This document shows positions 1 to 8,460 of a stretch of 64,000 nt of DNA, one piece after another. Position numbers and translations under genes: made by a program. Under the pieces are notes generated by a model. It was not told the origin of the DNA. It searched no databases and saw nothing but the letters and a program-made list of their open reading frames with translations. Each line of letters opens with the position of its first letter. Within the stretch, counting starts at the first letter, position 1. This DNA comes from JARRNE01 sp963824085 (GTDB taxonomy: Bacteria; Pseudomonadota; Gammaproteobacteria; Chromatiales; Chromatiaceae), in the NCBI GenBank assembly GCA_963824085.1, contig CAWGNT010000014.1:1-64000 (forward strand). The letters run 5' to 3'.

Positions 1-200
1 TCTGATTTTTTCAGACTCCTAACTGACTGAATACCGGTCAAAATCAACATTTCTTGGACAATTTATGGGTCGTCGAAAGCCTATCAATTGTTGGACAACG
101 GAGGAAGAGCTGTCTGTGCCAACGTGAAAAATAAGTGGGCGCGTTAAAAAAAATCTGGATAATTGGCTCCGGAACCTCGGGTGAAATCAGGAGCCCTGCG

Positions 201-2408
201 GTGACCCAGAGCGATTTGCTTGCCGAGTCGGATGTCGCACGGGATTGGCGCGGTCGTTTCGAGCTTGGCCACGGCTATTCCCTCTACCTTCCCCAGGGTC
301 CGCGCGGGCAAGCGGATCTCTACCATCACGGCAGTCTGAGCAAACGGGTGAATCTGCGCGACAAGGCGGCGCGGCGTCTCCTGGTGGTGGAGCTGCTGCA
401 GCACGGGGTCAACCAGACGCGTTTGGCCGAGGCGCTGCACCTCAGTCGCCAGACCCTGCACAACTACCGCGAGAGTTATCGGGAGTTCGGTGTGCATGGG
501 CTGTTGCACGGTTACAGCCCAAGCCAGAGCAAGAGCGAAGAGCGCCAGCGACACCTCCATGTGCACAAGCGCCGTGGTGGCACGAAGGCGCGCGAGCTCG
601 AGGCGCTGCGCCGGGCCAAGCGCGAGCGCGCGCAGGCCGCGGGCGACGCGCAGGCGCCGTTGGCCTGGGAGGGCGAGGCGCCCGAGGAGGCGGTGCACAT
701 CCTCGCGGAACCGGCGCTCGAAGAGACCCTCGGTGCGGCGTTGGGGGTGGCCCCGGCGGTGGTGGCGCCGCGCACGGCGGCGGTGAGCGAGCTCCCCTAT
801 GCGCAGGAGCACGGGTGGGAGGCGAGTCGCTACGCCGGCGTCTTCCCGCTCCTGCTGGTGTTGGTCAGCCAATGGCGGTGGCTGGCGCGTCTGTTGCGGT
901 TGTTCGGTGACGGCTGGCGCCTGTTCATGGTGTTTGCGCTGATGGGCGTGCGCAATCTCCGCTCGCTCGAGCAGCTCAAGCATGCGCGCCGGGAGGAGGC
1001 TGGACGGCTGCTTGGTATGGGGCGCCTGCCGTGCCTCGACACACTCTGGGGCTGGTTCTACGGTGTGGCGAAGACGCGTCGCGCCGGGGCGCTGTTGGAA
1101 GAATTTTTCGCCGATCAGCTCCAACGCGGTCTGGTCGGGACGGATGTGTGGTTTACCGATGGGCACTTGTTGCCTTACAGCGGCGAGCACAAGGTGCACG
1201 CCAGCTACCACACGCAGCGGCGCATGCCGACCCCCGGTCAGACCAACCTGGTCACTTGCGATGGACGGGGGCGCATCGTGTGCTTCGAGATCCAGGAGGG
1301 TAAAGGGGATCTGCGTGCGCGCATCCTCGCCCTCGGCGCCTATGCGCGCGGCCAGTCTCTCGGTGCGATGCCGGTGCAGGTCTTCGATCGCGAGGGCGAC
1401 GGGCTGGGTTTTTTCTCTGCGTTGGTGGCGCAGCAAACGCCGTTCGTCACCTGGGAGAAGAACGCCGATCGCCAGCGCCTGCTCGCCTTCGAGGAGCAGC
1501 GCTTCACCCACGCGTTGCGCCTCAACGGGACCGACTACCGCCTGTTGGAGGAGACCAAAGCCTGTGCCTACTGCCCCGCGCGTGAAGGCAAGGACGCCGA
1601 CGCGACACCCGCGCATCGCTTCGACCTGCGCCGGGTGGTGGTTTGGAATCTGCGCACCGACCACCGCACCAGCGTGCTGTGTTGGGACGCCGGGCTCGGA
1701 CTGACCCCAGAGGCGATCGCCGCCGCCATGCTCAGTCGTTGGGGTGCCTCGGAGAACACCTTCAAGCACATCAAGGACCGTCACCCCTACCACTACCATC
1801 CGGGTTTCGGGGTGGGCGAGAGCGAGCGGCAGGACATCGCCAACCCCGAGATCAAGGCGCTCGAGCAAACCATCCAGGCAACCAAGACGCACCTGAACCG
1901 GCTCTATAAGCAACACGCCAAGAGCAAGCCCAGCACCAACCAAGACGGTACCCCCCGCGCCAACAGCAAACAGCGGCGGATCGCCGAGGACATCGCCGCG
2001 CGCGAGGCCGAGCTCGCACAGCTCAGAGCGGACAGGGCCAAGCTGCCCGAACGCGTCGATGTCGCGGGGCTGGCCGATTACCGCTCATTCAAGGCGATCG
2101 ACAACGAAGGGAAAAACCTGTTCGACTTCGTCACCGCCGCGGTCTGGAATGCGCGCCGCCAGCTCATCGACTGGCTCGAGGACAGCTACGCCAAAGACAG
2201 CGATCGGGTCGATTTGCTCTACGCCATCCTCCATTGCCACGGCTGGATCCGCAGTGATCGGCAATGGGTGGTCGTGCGCCTGGAGCCGCTGCAGCAACCC
2301 GCGCGCCGCTATGCCCAAGAGCAGCTATGCCGCAAGCTCAGCGGTCTGGGCGCCAAGATCCCGGGTGGAAAGTGGTTGCGCATCGAGGTCGGCGACTCGC
2401 CGCTTTGA
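201..2408 (+). CDS. DDE transposase-like protein with N-terminal HTH
   Basis: About 735 residues. The N-terminal third holds a helix-turn-helix stretch (around residues 60-100, with NQTRLAEALHLSRQTLHNY). A basic, Ala-rich linker follows, then a catalytic-looking core with acidic residues in the contexts VWFTDGHLLPYSG, VQVFDREGDG and RWGASENTFKHIK, as expected for D-D-E transposases. The C-terminal part has a helical segment. The GTG start is chosen because CAGGAG (189-194) sits seven bases upstream; an in-frame ATG at 135 has no such site. A short inverted match, TTGGACA (53-59 and 88-94) against CTGTCCAA (2429-2436), could mark element ends, but no target duplication is visible. I cannot assign the IS family. 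A long antisense open frame here is a codon-bias shadow. Confidence 0.7.
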   Translation: MTQSDLLAESDVARDWRGRFELGHGYSLYLPQGPRGQADLYHHGSLSKRVNLRDKAARRLLVVELLQHGVNQTRLAEALHLSRQTLHNYRESYREFGVHGLLHGYSPSQSKSEERQRHLHVHKRRGGTKARELEALRRAKRERAQAAGDAQAPLAWEGEAPEEAVHILAEPALEETLGAALGVAPAVVAPRTAAVSELPYAQEHGWEASRYAGVFPLLLVLVSQWRWLARLLRLFGDGWRLFMVFALMGVRNLRSLEQLKHARREEAGRLLGMGRLPCLDTLWGWFYGVAKTRRAGALLEEFFADQLQRGLVGTDVWFTDGHLLPYSGEHKVHASYHTQRRMPTPGQTNLVTCDGRGRIVCFEIQEGKGDLRARILALGAYARGQSLGAMPVQVFDREGDGLGFFSALVAQQTPFVTWEKNADRQRLLAFEEQRFTHALRLNGTDYRLLEETKACAYCPAREGKDADATPAHRFDLRRVVVWNLRTDHRTSVLCWDAGLGLTPEAIAAAMLSRWGASENTFKHIKDRHPYHYHPGFGVGESERQDIANPEIKALEQTIQATKTHLNRLYKQHAKSKPSTNQDGTPRANSKQRRIAEDIAAREAELAQLRADRAKLPERVDVAGLADYRSFKAIDNEGKNLFDFVTAAVWNARRQLIDWLEDSYAKDSDRVDLLYAILHCHGWIRSDRQWVVVRLEPLQQPARRYAQEQLCRKLSGLGAKIPGGKWLRIEVGDSPL

Positions 2409-2483
2409 TGGTGTGGCCTACCCCCCGGGCTGTCCAAAATCCGAGGCGGTTTGTTAGCGGTTCCGGGAGGTCTGGATTTTACG

Positions 2484-3413
2484 TCAGAGATTGTAGCCGG
2501 GGTGGCGTTGCGGCGCCTGGTGCCACTGCGGCTGCCGCATTCCGCGCCAGTTCTCCATGCAATCCATCCAATGCCGCATGTACTCGTCGAAGTTGGGTGG
2601 GAGATAGCCCCCGTAAGGACCCATAGGTCCCTGGCCGGGAAATCGGTGAGGACCCGATCCGCCGTGCCACATCATCCCCGCATCTGGGTTCTCCCCAAGC
2701 TTCACGGCGAGCGTCTCGGTCTTCTTCGCGCGCACAATCTCAAGGTCCACGTTCTCGCCGGGCTCGAAGTAGTTCAGGGCCCGATAGACGTCTGCGGCGC
2801 CTCTGATCTTCTTCTTGCCGATGCCGATCAGGATGTCGCCGGCCCTGATTCCGGCCTTCGCCGCCGGTCCGCCCTTCGCAACTTCTGCAACCAGTACCCC
2901 CTGACCGGACGGCGCGCCAAGCGCAGCGCCAAGATCGCCAGTCAATGGCTGCATTGCGATCCCCAGGTAGGCCTGACCCGAAGGTGCTTCGGCCTGCATC
3001 GGACTCTCATACGGTGTCAATTCTCCCGACACGGCGGCGGCGGGCTCGACCGTGATGGTGTTCTTCTCATGATCGCGGACATACGTCAGCTTAGCCTTGT
3101 CGTTTGGGCCGAGGTGGGTGACGAGCCATTCCATCTGGTCTGGGGAATAGACTGGGTCCTTGTTCATCTCGACGATGATGTCTCCCGGGCGAATACCCGC
3201 ATTCTCCGCGGGTCCGCCGGTGACCAAGCCCCGAACGGCCACTCCGTGCGAAAGCCCCATTTCATGCAGCTGGCCGAAGGGAACGCTGTCGATGAGTAGG
3301 CCGAGCGACGGTCGGCCCGCCGCGTGGACGGGGACCGTAGCAGCCGCGGCTATAACCAGTATGAGAAATGCGAAGAGCGCAGGGGTACGCCCCAACAGTA
3401 GTCTCTGATCCAT
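2484..3413 (-). CDS. Exported double-PDZ protein with Met/His/Trp-rich tail
   Basis: 309 residues. A signal peptide (about 1-32, hydrophobic core FAFLILVIAAAA, then VHAAG) is followed by two PDZ domains, about 50-125 and 165-240, each with the GPA-x-x-AGIR-x-GD loop seen in HtrA/DegP proteins. There is no serine protease domain, so it probably binds unfolded or partner proteins in the periplasm rather than cutting them. The tail (about 245-309) is rich in Met, His, Trp, Gly and Pro, which suggests metal or protein contact. The start at 3413 follows AAGGAGAG (3422-3429, reverse strand); a longer upstream open frame exists but lacks a signal sequence. It diverges from the exported gene at 3740, and a sigma-54 promoter lies just upstream. 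Confidence 0.85.
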   Translation of the reverse strand: MDQRLLLGRTPALFAFLILVIAAAATVPVHAAGRPSLGLLIDSVPFGQLHEMGLSHGVAVRGLVTGGPAENAGIRPGDIIVEMNKDPVYSPDQMEWLVTHLGPNDKAKLTYVRDHEKNTITVEPAAAVSGELTPYESPMQAEAPSGQAYLGIAMQPLTGDLGAALGAPSGQGVLVAEVAKGGPAAKAGIRAGDILIGIGKKKIRGAADVYRALNYFEPGENVDLEIVRAKKTETLAVKLGENPDAGMMWHGGSGPHRFPGQGPMGPYGGYLPPNFDEYMRHWMDCMENWRGMRQPQWHQAPQRHPGYNL

Positions 3414-3453
3414 AACGGGGTCTCTCCTTGAGGGTTCCTTACCGGAGGTGGAT

Positions 3454-3468
3454 GCCAATCGTGTGCCA
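3454..3468 (-). promoter_or_regulatory. Sigma-54 (-24/-12) promoter for the PDZ gene
   Basis: On the reverse strand this reads TGGCAC-ACGAT-TGGC. The -24 element is exact, the GG-to-GC spacing is canonical, and there is one mismatch in the -12 element (TGGC for TTGC). Transcription would begin near 3442, giving a leader of about 30 bases before the ATG at 3413. Confidence 0.65.
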
Positions 3469-3570
3469 CCCACCCCACCCTTGCCCGAATGGGAGCTGCT
3501 GCAGTCTGAAGCAATCCGTATCAATACTGACATCGCATTGAGTGCGTTGCCCGACCTGGCTGACTGGCGC

Positions 3571-3640
3571 ACGAGCCGCTCGTCCCGGTACTGCAGGGTG
3601 CAGGGCGTTCGTACGAAAGTAACGGAGGACCAGGCGCCTG
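3571..3640. promoter_or_regulatory. Cluster of palindromes between divergent sigma-54 promoters
   Basis: Three short dyads lie here: ACGAG-CCG-CTCGT (3571-3583), TTCGTACGAA (3608-3617) and CAGGCGCCTG (3631-3640). They are 45-235 bases upstream of the two facing sigma-54 promoters, the usual place for activator-binding sites. Which, if any, binds the NtrC-type regulator encoded at 5566-6960 is unknown; no single motif is obviously shared with the 9.45 kb promoter region. Confidence 0.35.
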
Positions 3641-3684
3641 ACAGGTCCTCGGCAGTCGCAGAAAGCCGTCCGGATGTCTGCCCA

Positions 3685-3699
3685 TGGCACAGACCTTGC
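3685..3699 (+). promoter_or_regulatory. Sigma-54 (-24/-12) promoter for the small exported protein
   Basis: TGGCAC-AGACC-TTGC matches the sigma-54 consensus exactly in both elements and spacing. Transcription would start near 3711, about 29 bases before the ATG at 3740. Confidence 0.8.
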
Positions 3700-3739
3700 C
3701 GATGAGACACTACCGTTCCATGTCCCAAGGAGCAGTGCC

Positions 3740-4225
3740 ATGTCAAAGAACACGCTCGTCCCCTTAGCCCTCACCAGCGTCCTGTTTGCAGCCCCCTTGG
3801 CCGTCGCAGAGGAAGATACCGCTAGCCCGGCAACCACCAGCCCGACGCCTCCCGCTTCGCAATCACCGGCGGCCTCGGAATCAATGCTGGCACCCGCCAA
3901 GGAGTCCGAACGGGAAGGCGAGGAGCCCGAAGATACCGGGCAGAATTCCGCGACCAGTCCTGGTATGGCTGGCTATGGCCCCATGTCGCAGGGAATGATG
4001 TCGCGCGGACCCGGAATGCCGTGTTGGGCCTCGCGAGGCGGCATGAGGGGTCCAATGCAGGGCTGTAGGACACAGCGCCGGGGTGGCTGCGCCGGCCGCG
4101 GCACTATGGCCCACGGGCACAAGGCCCTGTATGCGAAGTACCGCAAGCTGATGGGCCGACTGGACGTTCTGGAGGCCCGAATGGCCATGATGCAAACGAT
4201 GCTCGAACGCCTTATGGAGCGGTGA
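3740..4225 (+). CDS. Small exported Met/Gly-rich protein (ZraP/CpxP-like by context)
   Basis: 161 residues. A signal peptide (about 1-23, ending AVAEED) leads into a Ser/Pro/Thr-rich linker (25-65), then a Gly/Met segment with three Cys and several His (about 85-135), and finally a strongly amphipathic helix rich in Met, Leu and Arg (about 130-161). Size, export, Met content and a terminal helix resemble periplasmic stress chaperones such as ZraP or CpxP, but I cannot claim sequence homology. AAGGAG (3727-3732) sets the start. A perfect sigma-54 promoter precedes it, and an NtrC-family two-component system follows 1.3 kb downstream, so control by that system is the simplest reading. Metal binding through Met/Cys/His is inferred. 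Confidence 0.75.
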   Translation: MSKNTLVPLALTSVLFAAPLAVAEEDTASPATTSPTPPASQSPAASESMLAPAKESEREGEEPEDTGQNSATSPGMAGYGPMSQGMMSRGPGMPCWASRGGMRGPMQGCRTQRRGGCAGRGTMAHGHKALYAKYRKLMGRLDVLEARMAMMQTMLERLMER

Positions 4226-4430
4226 GTCCGCGCCGCCGCATGGGGGGCCGCTGCCCTCCTCCGGTGGTCCACGGACGGTCTCCTCTGTCACCGAGGCCGT
4301 CAGACACGCGCTGTGGCCCGGTGCAAAGCCACCCGAAACCGGGCGCTATCCCCCACGACTCCGAGGCGCCGCCGCCGAGCCGTTGACGCCGATCAACGTG
4401 CCTCGGAACGCCGTCCGTTAGCCTAGCCCG

Positions 4431-5408
4431 ATGCACTCCACCCGCGACAAGGACGGGGCGCTGAGTGACCGCGTCAGCACCTTCGGCCAATACCTGCTTC
4501 TGCGCTTCGGCAAGCGCGTCCACAAGCTCGCCGTAAACGCTGGCTTCACCTGTCCCAACCGGGACGGTACGAAAGGCCGCGGCGGCTGCACCTTCTGCAA
4601 CAACGTCTCCTTCAGCCCCAACGCCAGTCGCCCTCCACCCGTCGACCAGCAGATCGCCGCAGGCCGGGCGGTGCTTGCGCGCCGTACGGGAGCGCAGCGA
4701 TTCCTCGCCTACTTTCAGGCCTATACCAACACCTATGCGGAGATCGACGCCCTGCGCCTCTCTTATGACCAGGCGCTCGCGTGTCGCGGCGTGATCGGTC
4801 TTTCGGTCGGCACCCGGCCGGACTGTGTTCCAGCACCTGTGCTTGATCTCCTTGCGCGGTACCGTGATCGGGGTTACGAGGTCTGGCTGGAGCTCGGACT
4901 GCAGTCGGCGAACGACGCCACGCTGGCGAGTGTCAACCGAGGCCACGGCTTCGCGGAGTATCGCGCCGCCGTGGCGAATGCGCACCGCCGCGGACTGCCG
5001 GTGTGCACTCACCTCATCGTCGGACTGCCCGGAGAGGGCCGGGGCGAGGCCATGGAAACCTTGGACCGGGTGCTCGCCTTGGGGACGGAGGGGCTGAAGC
5101 TCCATCCCCTGCACGTGGTGCGGCATACCCGCCTGGCCCAGCAGTGGCGGCGCAACGCCTACCGCCCCCTGGACATGGATGAGTACGTGAGCATCGTCGC
5201 CGACCTCGTCGAGCGCACGCCGAGCAACGTGTTGTTCCACCGGCTCACTGGCACGGCCCCCTCGGACATCCTCCTCGCCCCCGCCTGGTGCGCGCGCAAG
5301 TGGGCGGTGCTGAACGCCGTCTGGGCCGAGCTCAAGCGGCGCGAAAGCCGGCAAGGCCAGCTCACGGCGCCCGTGCAGACGCCCCTTCAGGGCGCCGCCA
5401 CGGGCTAG
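4431..5408 (+). CDS. Radical SAM protein, YhcC/TIGR01212 family
   Basis: 325 residues, full length. The iron-sulfur cysteines are C41, C53 and C56 in CPNRDGTKGRGGCTFC, the spaced motif typical of the YhcC branch of the Elp3-like radical SAM enzymes. Downstream conserved blocks include the YFQAYTNT segment, VGTRPDC and ELGLQSAND. The substrate of this family is not established. It stands alone between the small exported gene (same strand, 205-base gap) and the convergent response regulator. The last 20 residues are low complexity and may be a lineage-specific tail. Confidence 0.85.
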   Translation: MHSTRDKDGALSDRVSTFGQYLLLRFGKRVHKLAVNAGFTCPNRDGTKGRGGCTFCNNVSFSPNASRPPPVDQQIAAGRAVLARRTGAQRFLAYFQAYTNTYAEIDALRLSYDQALACRGVIGLSVGTRPDCVPAPVLDLLARYRDRGYEVWLELGLQSANDATLASVNRGHGFAEYRAAVANAHRRGLPVCTHLIVGLPGEGRGEAMETLDRVLALGTEGLKLHPLHVVRHTRLAQQWRRNAYRPLDMDEYVSIVADLVERTPSNVLFHRLTGTAPSDILLAPAWCARKWAVLNAVWAELKRRESRQGQLTAPVQTPLQGAATG

Positions 5409-5565
5409 GCGTCGCTTCTGCCGCTAACGGATTGACGCGCTGCGTGTCGGTCAGCCTACGCCTGCGGCGCTACGCTACGCTCGCGCGCCCCAAACGTTTG
5501 GCAGCCCCACGGTCGCCCGCCGCCGAGGCGACTGCAGTCGCTGCGCTTCGCGGGAAGGACCCCGG

Positions 5566-6960
5566 CTAGTCGCTGGTCTTCAGTCCGTACTTCTGCACGC
5601 GATAGCGCAGCTTCTCTCGGGTCGTGTTGAGCACACGAGCGGTAAGGCTCACGTTGTCGCCGTTGCGCTTGAGCGCCTCGCTCAAGATCCGGCGCTCCAT
5701 CTCGTCCAGTCCCACGGAGCCGTCGAGCGGGAGGCACAAACGGCCACCCACCGTTTCGACGGGCTCGGCGCGGACCACTGGCCCGCCTGCACCGAGGTTC
5801 AACCAGCTCTCGGGGAACACCGGTCCGTCCGCCAACAGCACACAACGCTCCACGACGTTGCGCAGCTCGCGGACATTGCCTGGCCAATCGTAGGCGCCCA
5901 GGCGACGCCACACCGAGCCCGGGACCGTCTTCACCTGTCTTCCGGCCAAAGCGTTGAACTCATCGATGAACAGGGGCAACAGATCGGCGATATCCTCCTT
6001 GCGCTCCCGCAGTGCCGGGACCTCGAGGCGAAAAACGCTCAGCCGGTGATAAAGATCTGCGCGGAATGAGCCTTCGATCGCGACCTGCTTGAGGTCCTTG
6101 TTGGTGGCCGCAATGATCTGCACGTCGACCGAAACCTCCCGCTCACTCCCGAGCCGACGTACCCGCTTGTCCTCCAATGCCTTGAGAAGCTTCGCTTGAA
6201 GATCCGGCTCCAGCTCGCCGATCTCGTCGAGGAACAGGGTGCCTCCGGATGCCTGCTCGATCAGCCCTCGGCGACGCCCTTTGGCGCCGGTAAAGGCCCC
6301 TGCCTCGTGGCCGAACAGCTCGGCTTCCATCAGCTCCCGCGGTAGAGCTGCGCAATTGACCTCCACCAGGGGACCGGAACCGCGGGGACCCGAGTGGTGG
6401 AGGATGCGGGCGGTCAGACCCTTCCCGGTACCCGTCTCGCCCGTGATGACGAGGGCGGAGAAGGGGACTCGGGAGAGGCGTTCGAGCATGTCCCTCACCT
6501 GATGGGCTGCATTGCTGTGCCCCACAAAGGCCGAAGGCACATAGCGGCTTCCACGACTCTGCGCCTCGTCCTTGAGGCGCCGTTGGGCGCGGGCGCTGCG
6601 CGCCGCACCCGCGAGCACCAGCGCCAACCGTTCCGGCTCGCTTGGTTTCTCCAAGAACTCGTAGGCCCCCAACTTGAGGGCGCGCACCGAGTCCGGGACG
6701 GTCCCGTAAGCCGTCAGGAAGATCCACTCACCGGGCACGCCCGCGCTGCGAATCTTCTCCAGAAGATCGAGGGCGTTGCCGTCCGGCAAATTCATGTCGG
6801 ACACCACGACCAGGGGATCCAGACCGCGTCCGAACAGGAGGTGCTCGGCCTCGGCGAGCGAGGTGGACAGCGTCACGTCCCAACCTTGCTCCTGGAAATC
6901 CTCCTTCAGCTCGGCCCCCAAGAGCGGCTCGTCCTCGATCAATACCAGCGTCTCACGCAT
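5566..6960 (-). CDS. NtrC-family sigma-54 response regulator (ZraR-like)
   Basis: 464 residues in the classical order. The receiver domain (1-120) has phosphoacceptor D55 (VVVSDMNLPDG) and conserved K105. The AAA+ domain (about 143-375) has Walker A GETGTGKG (174-181), the sigma-54 contact loop GAFTGA (221-226), Walker B GTLFLDEIGE and the arginine-finger region. A Fis-type helix-turn-helix ends the protein. All activator motifs are intact, so it should drive open-complex formation by sigma-54 polymerase when phosphorylated. It lies 15 bases after the kinase stop codon, in one operon with kinase and YfdX-like gene. Three sigma-54 promoters within 6 kb (3454, 3685, 9449) are its likely targets. 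Confidence 0.93.
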   Translation of the reverse strand: MRETLVLIEDEPLLGAELKEDFQEQGWDVTLSTSLAEAEHLLFGRGLDPLVVVSDMNLPDGNALDLLEKIRSAGVPGEWIFLTAYGTVPDSVRALKLGAYEFLEKPSEPERLALVLAGAARSARAQRRLKDEAQSRGSRYVPSAFVGHSNAAHQVRDMLERLSRVPFSALVITGETGTGKGLTARILHHSGPRGSGPLVEVNCAALPRELMEAELFGHEAGAFTGAKGRRRGLIEQASGGTLFLDEIGELEPDLQAKLLKALEDKRVRRLGSEREVSVDVQIIAATNKDLKQVAIEGSFRADLYHRLSVFRLEVPALRERKEDIADLLPLFIDEFNALAGRQVKTVPGSVWRRLGAYDWPGNVRELRNVVERCVLLADGPVFPESWLNLGAGGPVVRAEPVETVGGRLCLPLDGSVGLDEMERRILSEALKRNGDNVSLTARVLNTTREKLRYRVQKYGLKTSD

Positions 6961-6975
6961 TCGACGGGCCCTCGA

Positions 6976-8460
6976 TCAGGCCTTTACGTGGAGATGGGAA
7001 CAAGGCGCCCGAAGCGTCACCCTCGCCCCGTGGGGTTCCAGGTTGGTAAGCTGCAGATCGCCGTTTATGTCCTGGGTGAAGCGGCGCACCATGGCCAAGC
7101 CGAGCCCGGTGCCGCCGACGCGGCCACTGGCAAAAGGCCGCACCCCCACCATGAGCATCTCCTCAGGAAAGCCGGGCCCGGTATCGCTTACGCTGAGTAC
7201 CACAGCCTCGCCCTCACGCCGCGCTCGGATTTCCACCATGCCTTGTCCTCCTTCCATCGACTGCGAGGCGTTGAGAATCAGATTGAGCAACGCCTGGCGC
7301 AGCCCCCCTTCCGGCAGCTGACAGAAGAGATCGTTCGGGATGTCGGACGTGAGGCGAACGCCTTCGGGTACCTGGTAACGGACCAAGGACAAGAGTTGAT
7401 CGACAGCACTCTTGAGCTGGATGGGGCTGAGTGGCTCCGGCGCGTGGCGCGCGGCGTCGACGCGTTCGGTCAGCAGGCGATTGAGGCGTTTCAGCTCCGC
7501 AATCACCGCCTCCAAACGCCCCGTATGCTCCCCATCGGGAAGGGCTCGTCGAAGCTTGCCGCAAGCCATTTGGATTCCGGCAAGCGGATTGCGGAGCTCG
7601 TGCGCGAGACCGGCGGAGACTGCCCCTACCGCCGCAAGGCGGTCGGAGCGGGCGAGCTGCCGGCTCTGTTTGAGCAGGGCCTCGGTCGCTCCTCGCACCT
7701 CCTGCTCGAGGATGTGCTCCCTGTTGCGGTGCTCCTCCTCCAGCTGGCGCAGGCGCTCCACCAGGGCGTTGTAGCTGCGAAACACCGGCTGCACGAGCGC
7801 CGCACTCCCGTCCACCGCCACCTGCGGCACGGGGCGATAGTCCCGCGCGGCCAGCCGCACCAGGAGGTCTCCGAGGTTGCTGAGCGGCGTCGCAATGCGG
7901 CGTCGCAGCAGGAGCAATGCCACCACGCCGGCCAGTGGCAGCACCACCACCAGAACCAGAGAGAGCTCGAGCTCCGTCTCGGTGTCCTCGGCGACGCTGT
8001 TCAACAGAATGTCGTGGCGGCGTCGCTCTTCGTCCTGCAGCGCCCGTAGATTCGTGAGCGCCGCGTACAGGTCGTCGATTGGCGTGGTGGTCGCATCCCC
8101 AAGCAATCTGCTGATGTGCTCGAGGCGCGCTCTCTCACTGGCAGACATGTCAGGCTCGTCCGCCACCACACGGCCTACCTCCGTGGCGAGTGCGCGCAGC
8201 TCCTCGCGCTTCACATCGTTCGTGCCTCGCAATCCGCGAAACAGGACCTGCTCCATATCGACCCCGATGTTCTGCAGCCTCCCCATATGGGCCGAATGGA
8301 TCTGGACGGGCTGGATTCGGGCGAGCCCGTGCCAGGAGATCGCTACCAGTGCACCTAGACCCAATACGACCAAGATTCCCGAGACGACGATCGGCAACCA
8401 GAACAGGCGGCGAACCGGAAGGCGAAAGGAGACTTCGTGGTCCAGTACCACGCTGCTCAT
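6976..8460 (-). CDS. Membrane sensor histidine kinase
   Basis: 494 residues. Transmembrane helices at about 21-43 and 166-186 enclose a 120-residue periplasmic sensor domain. A HAMP linker (about 187-240) and coiled coil (235-275) follow, then the dimerisation/phosphoacceptor helix with H287 (AGLAHELRNPL) and a HATPase domain with N, G1 (SDTGPGF) and G2 (GTGLGLAM) boxes. The layout matches ZraS/NtrB-type partners of sigma-54 regulators. Its ATG overlaps the stop of the upstream exported protein (ATGA, 8457-8460), so translation is coupled, and the response regulator follows 15 bases on. The signal is not evident; envelope damage or metal is inferred from the exported neighbours. Confidence 0.92.
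   Translation of the reverse strand: MSSVVLDHEVSFRLPVRRLFWLPIVVSGILVVLGLGALVAISWHGLARIQPVQIHSAHMGRLQNIGVDMEQVLFRGLRGTNDVKREELRALATEVGRVVADEPDMSASERARLEHISRLLGDATTTPIDDLYAALTNLRALQDEERRRHDILLNSVAEDTETELELSLVLVVVLPLAGVVALLLLRRRIATPLSNLGDLLVRLAARDYRPVPQVAVDGSAALVQPVFRSYNALVERLRQLEEEHRNREHILEQEVRGATEALLKQSRQLARSDRLAAVGAVSAGLAHELRNPLAGIQMACGKLRRALPDGEHTGRLEAVIAELKRLNRLLTERVDAARHAPEPLSPIQLKSAVDQLLSLVRYQVPEGVRLTSDIPNDLFCQLPEGGLRQALLNLILNASQSMEGGQGMVEIRARREGEAVVLSVSDTGPGFPEEMLMVGVRPFASGRVGGTGLGLAMVRRFTQDINGDLQLTNLEPHGARVTLRAPCSHLHVKA

Noticed and set aside
144..1943. 599-codon open frame antisense to the transposase-like gene
   Set aside because: It mirrors the codon bias of the forward gene, has no ribosome site and no recognisable domain.
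3519..3531. TATCAATACTGAC as an IHF site between the divergent sigma-54 promoters
   Set aside because: The first half fits but the TTR half does not.
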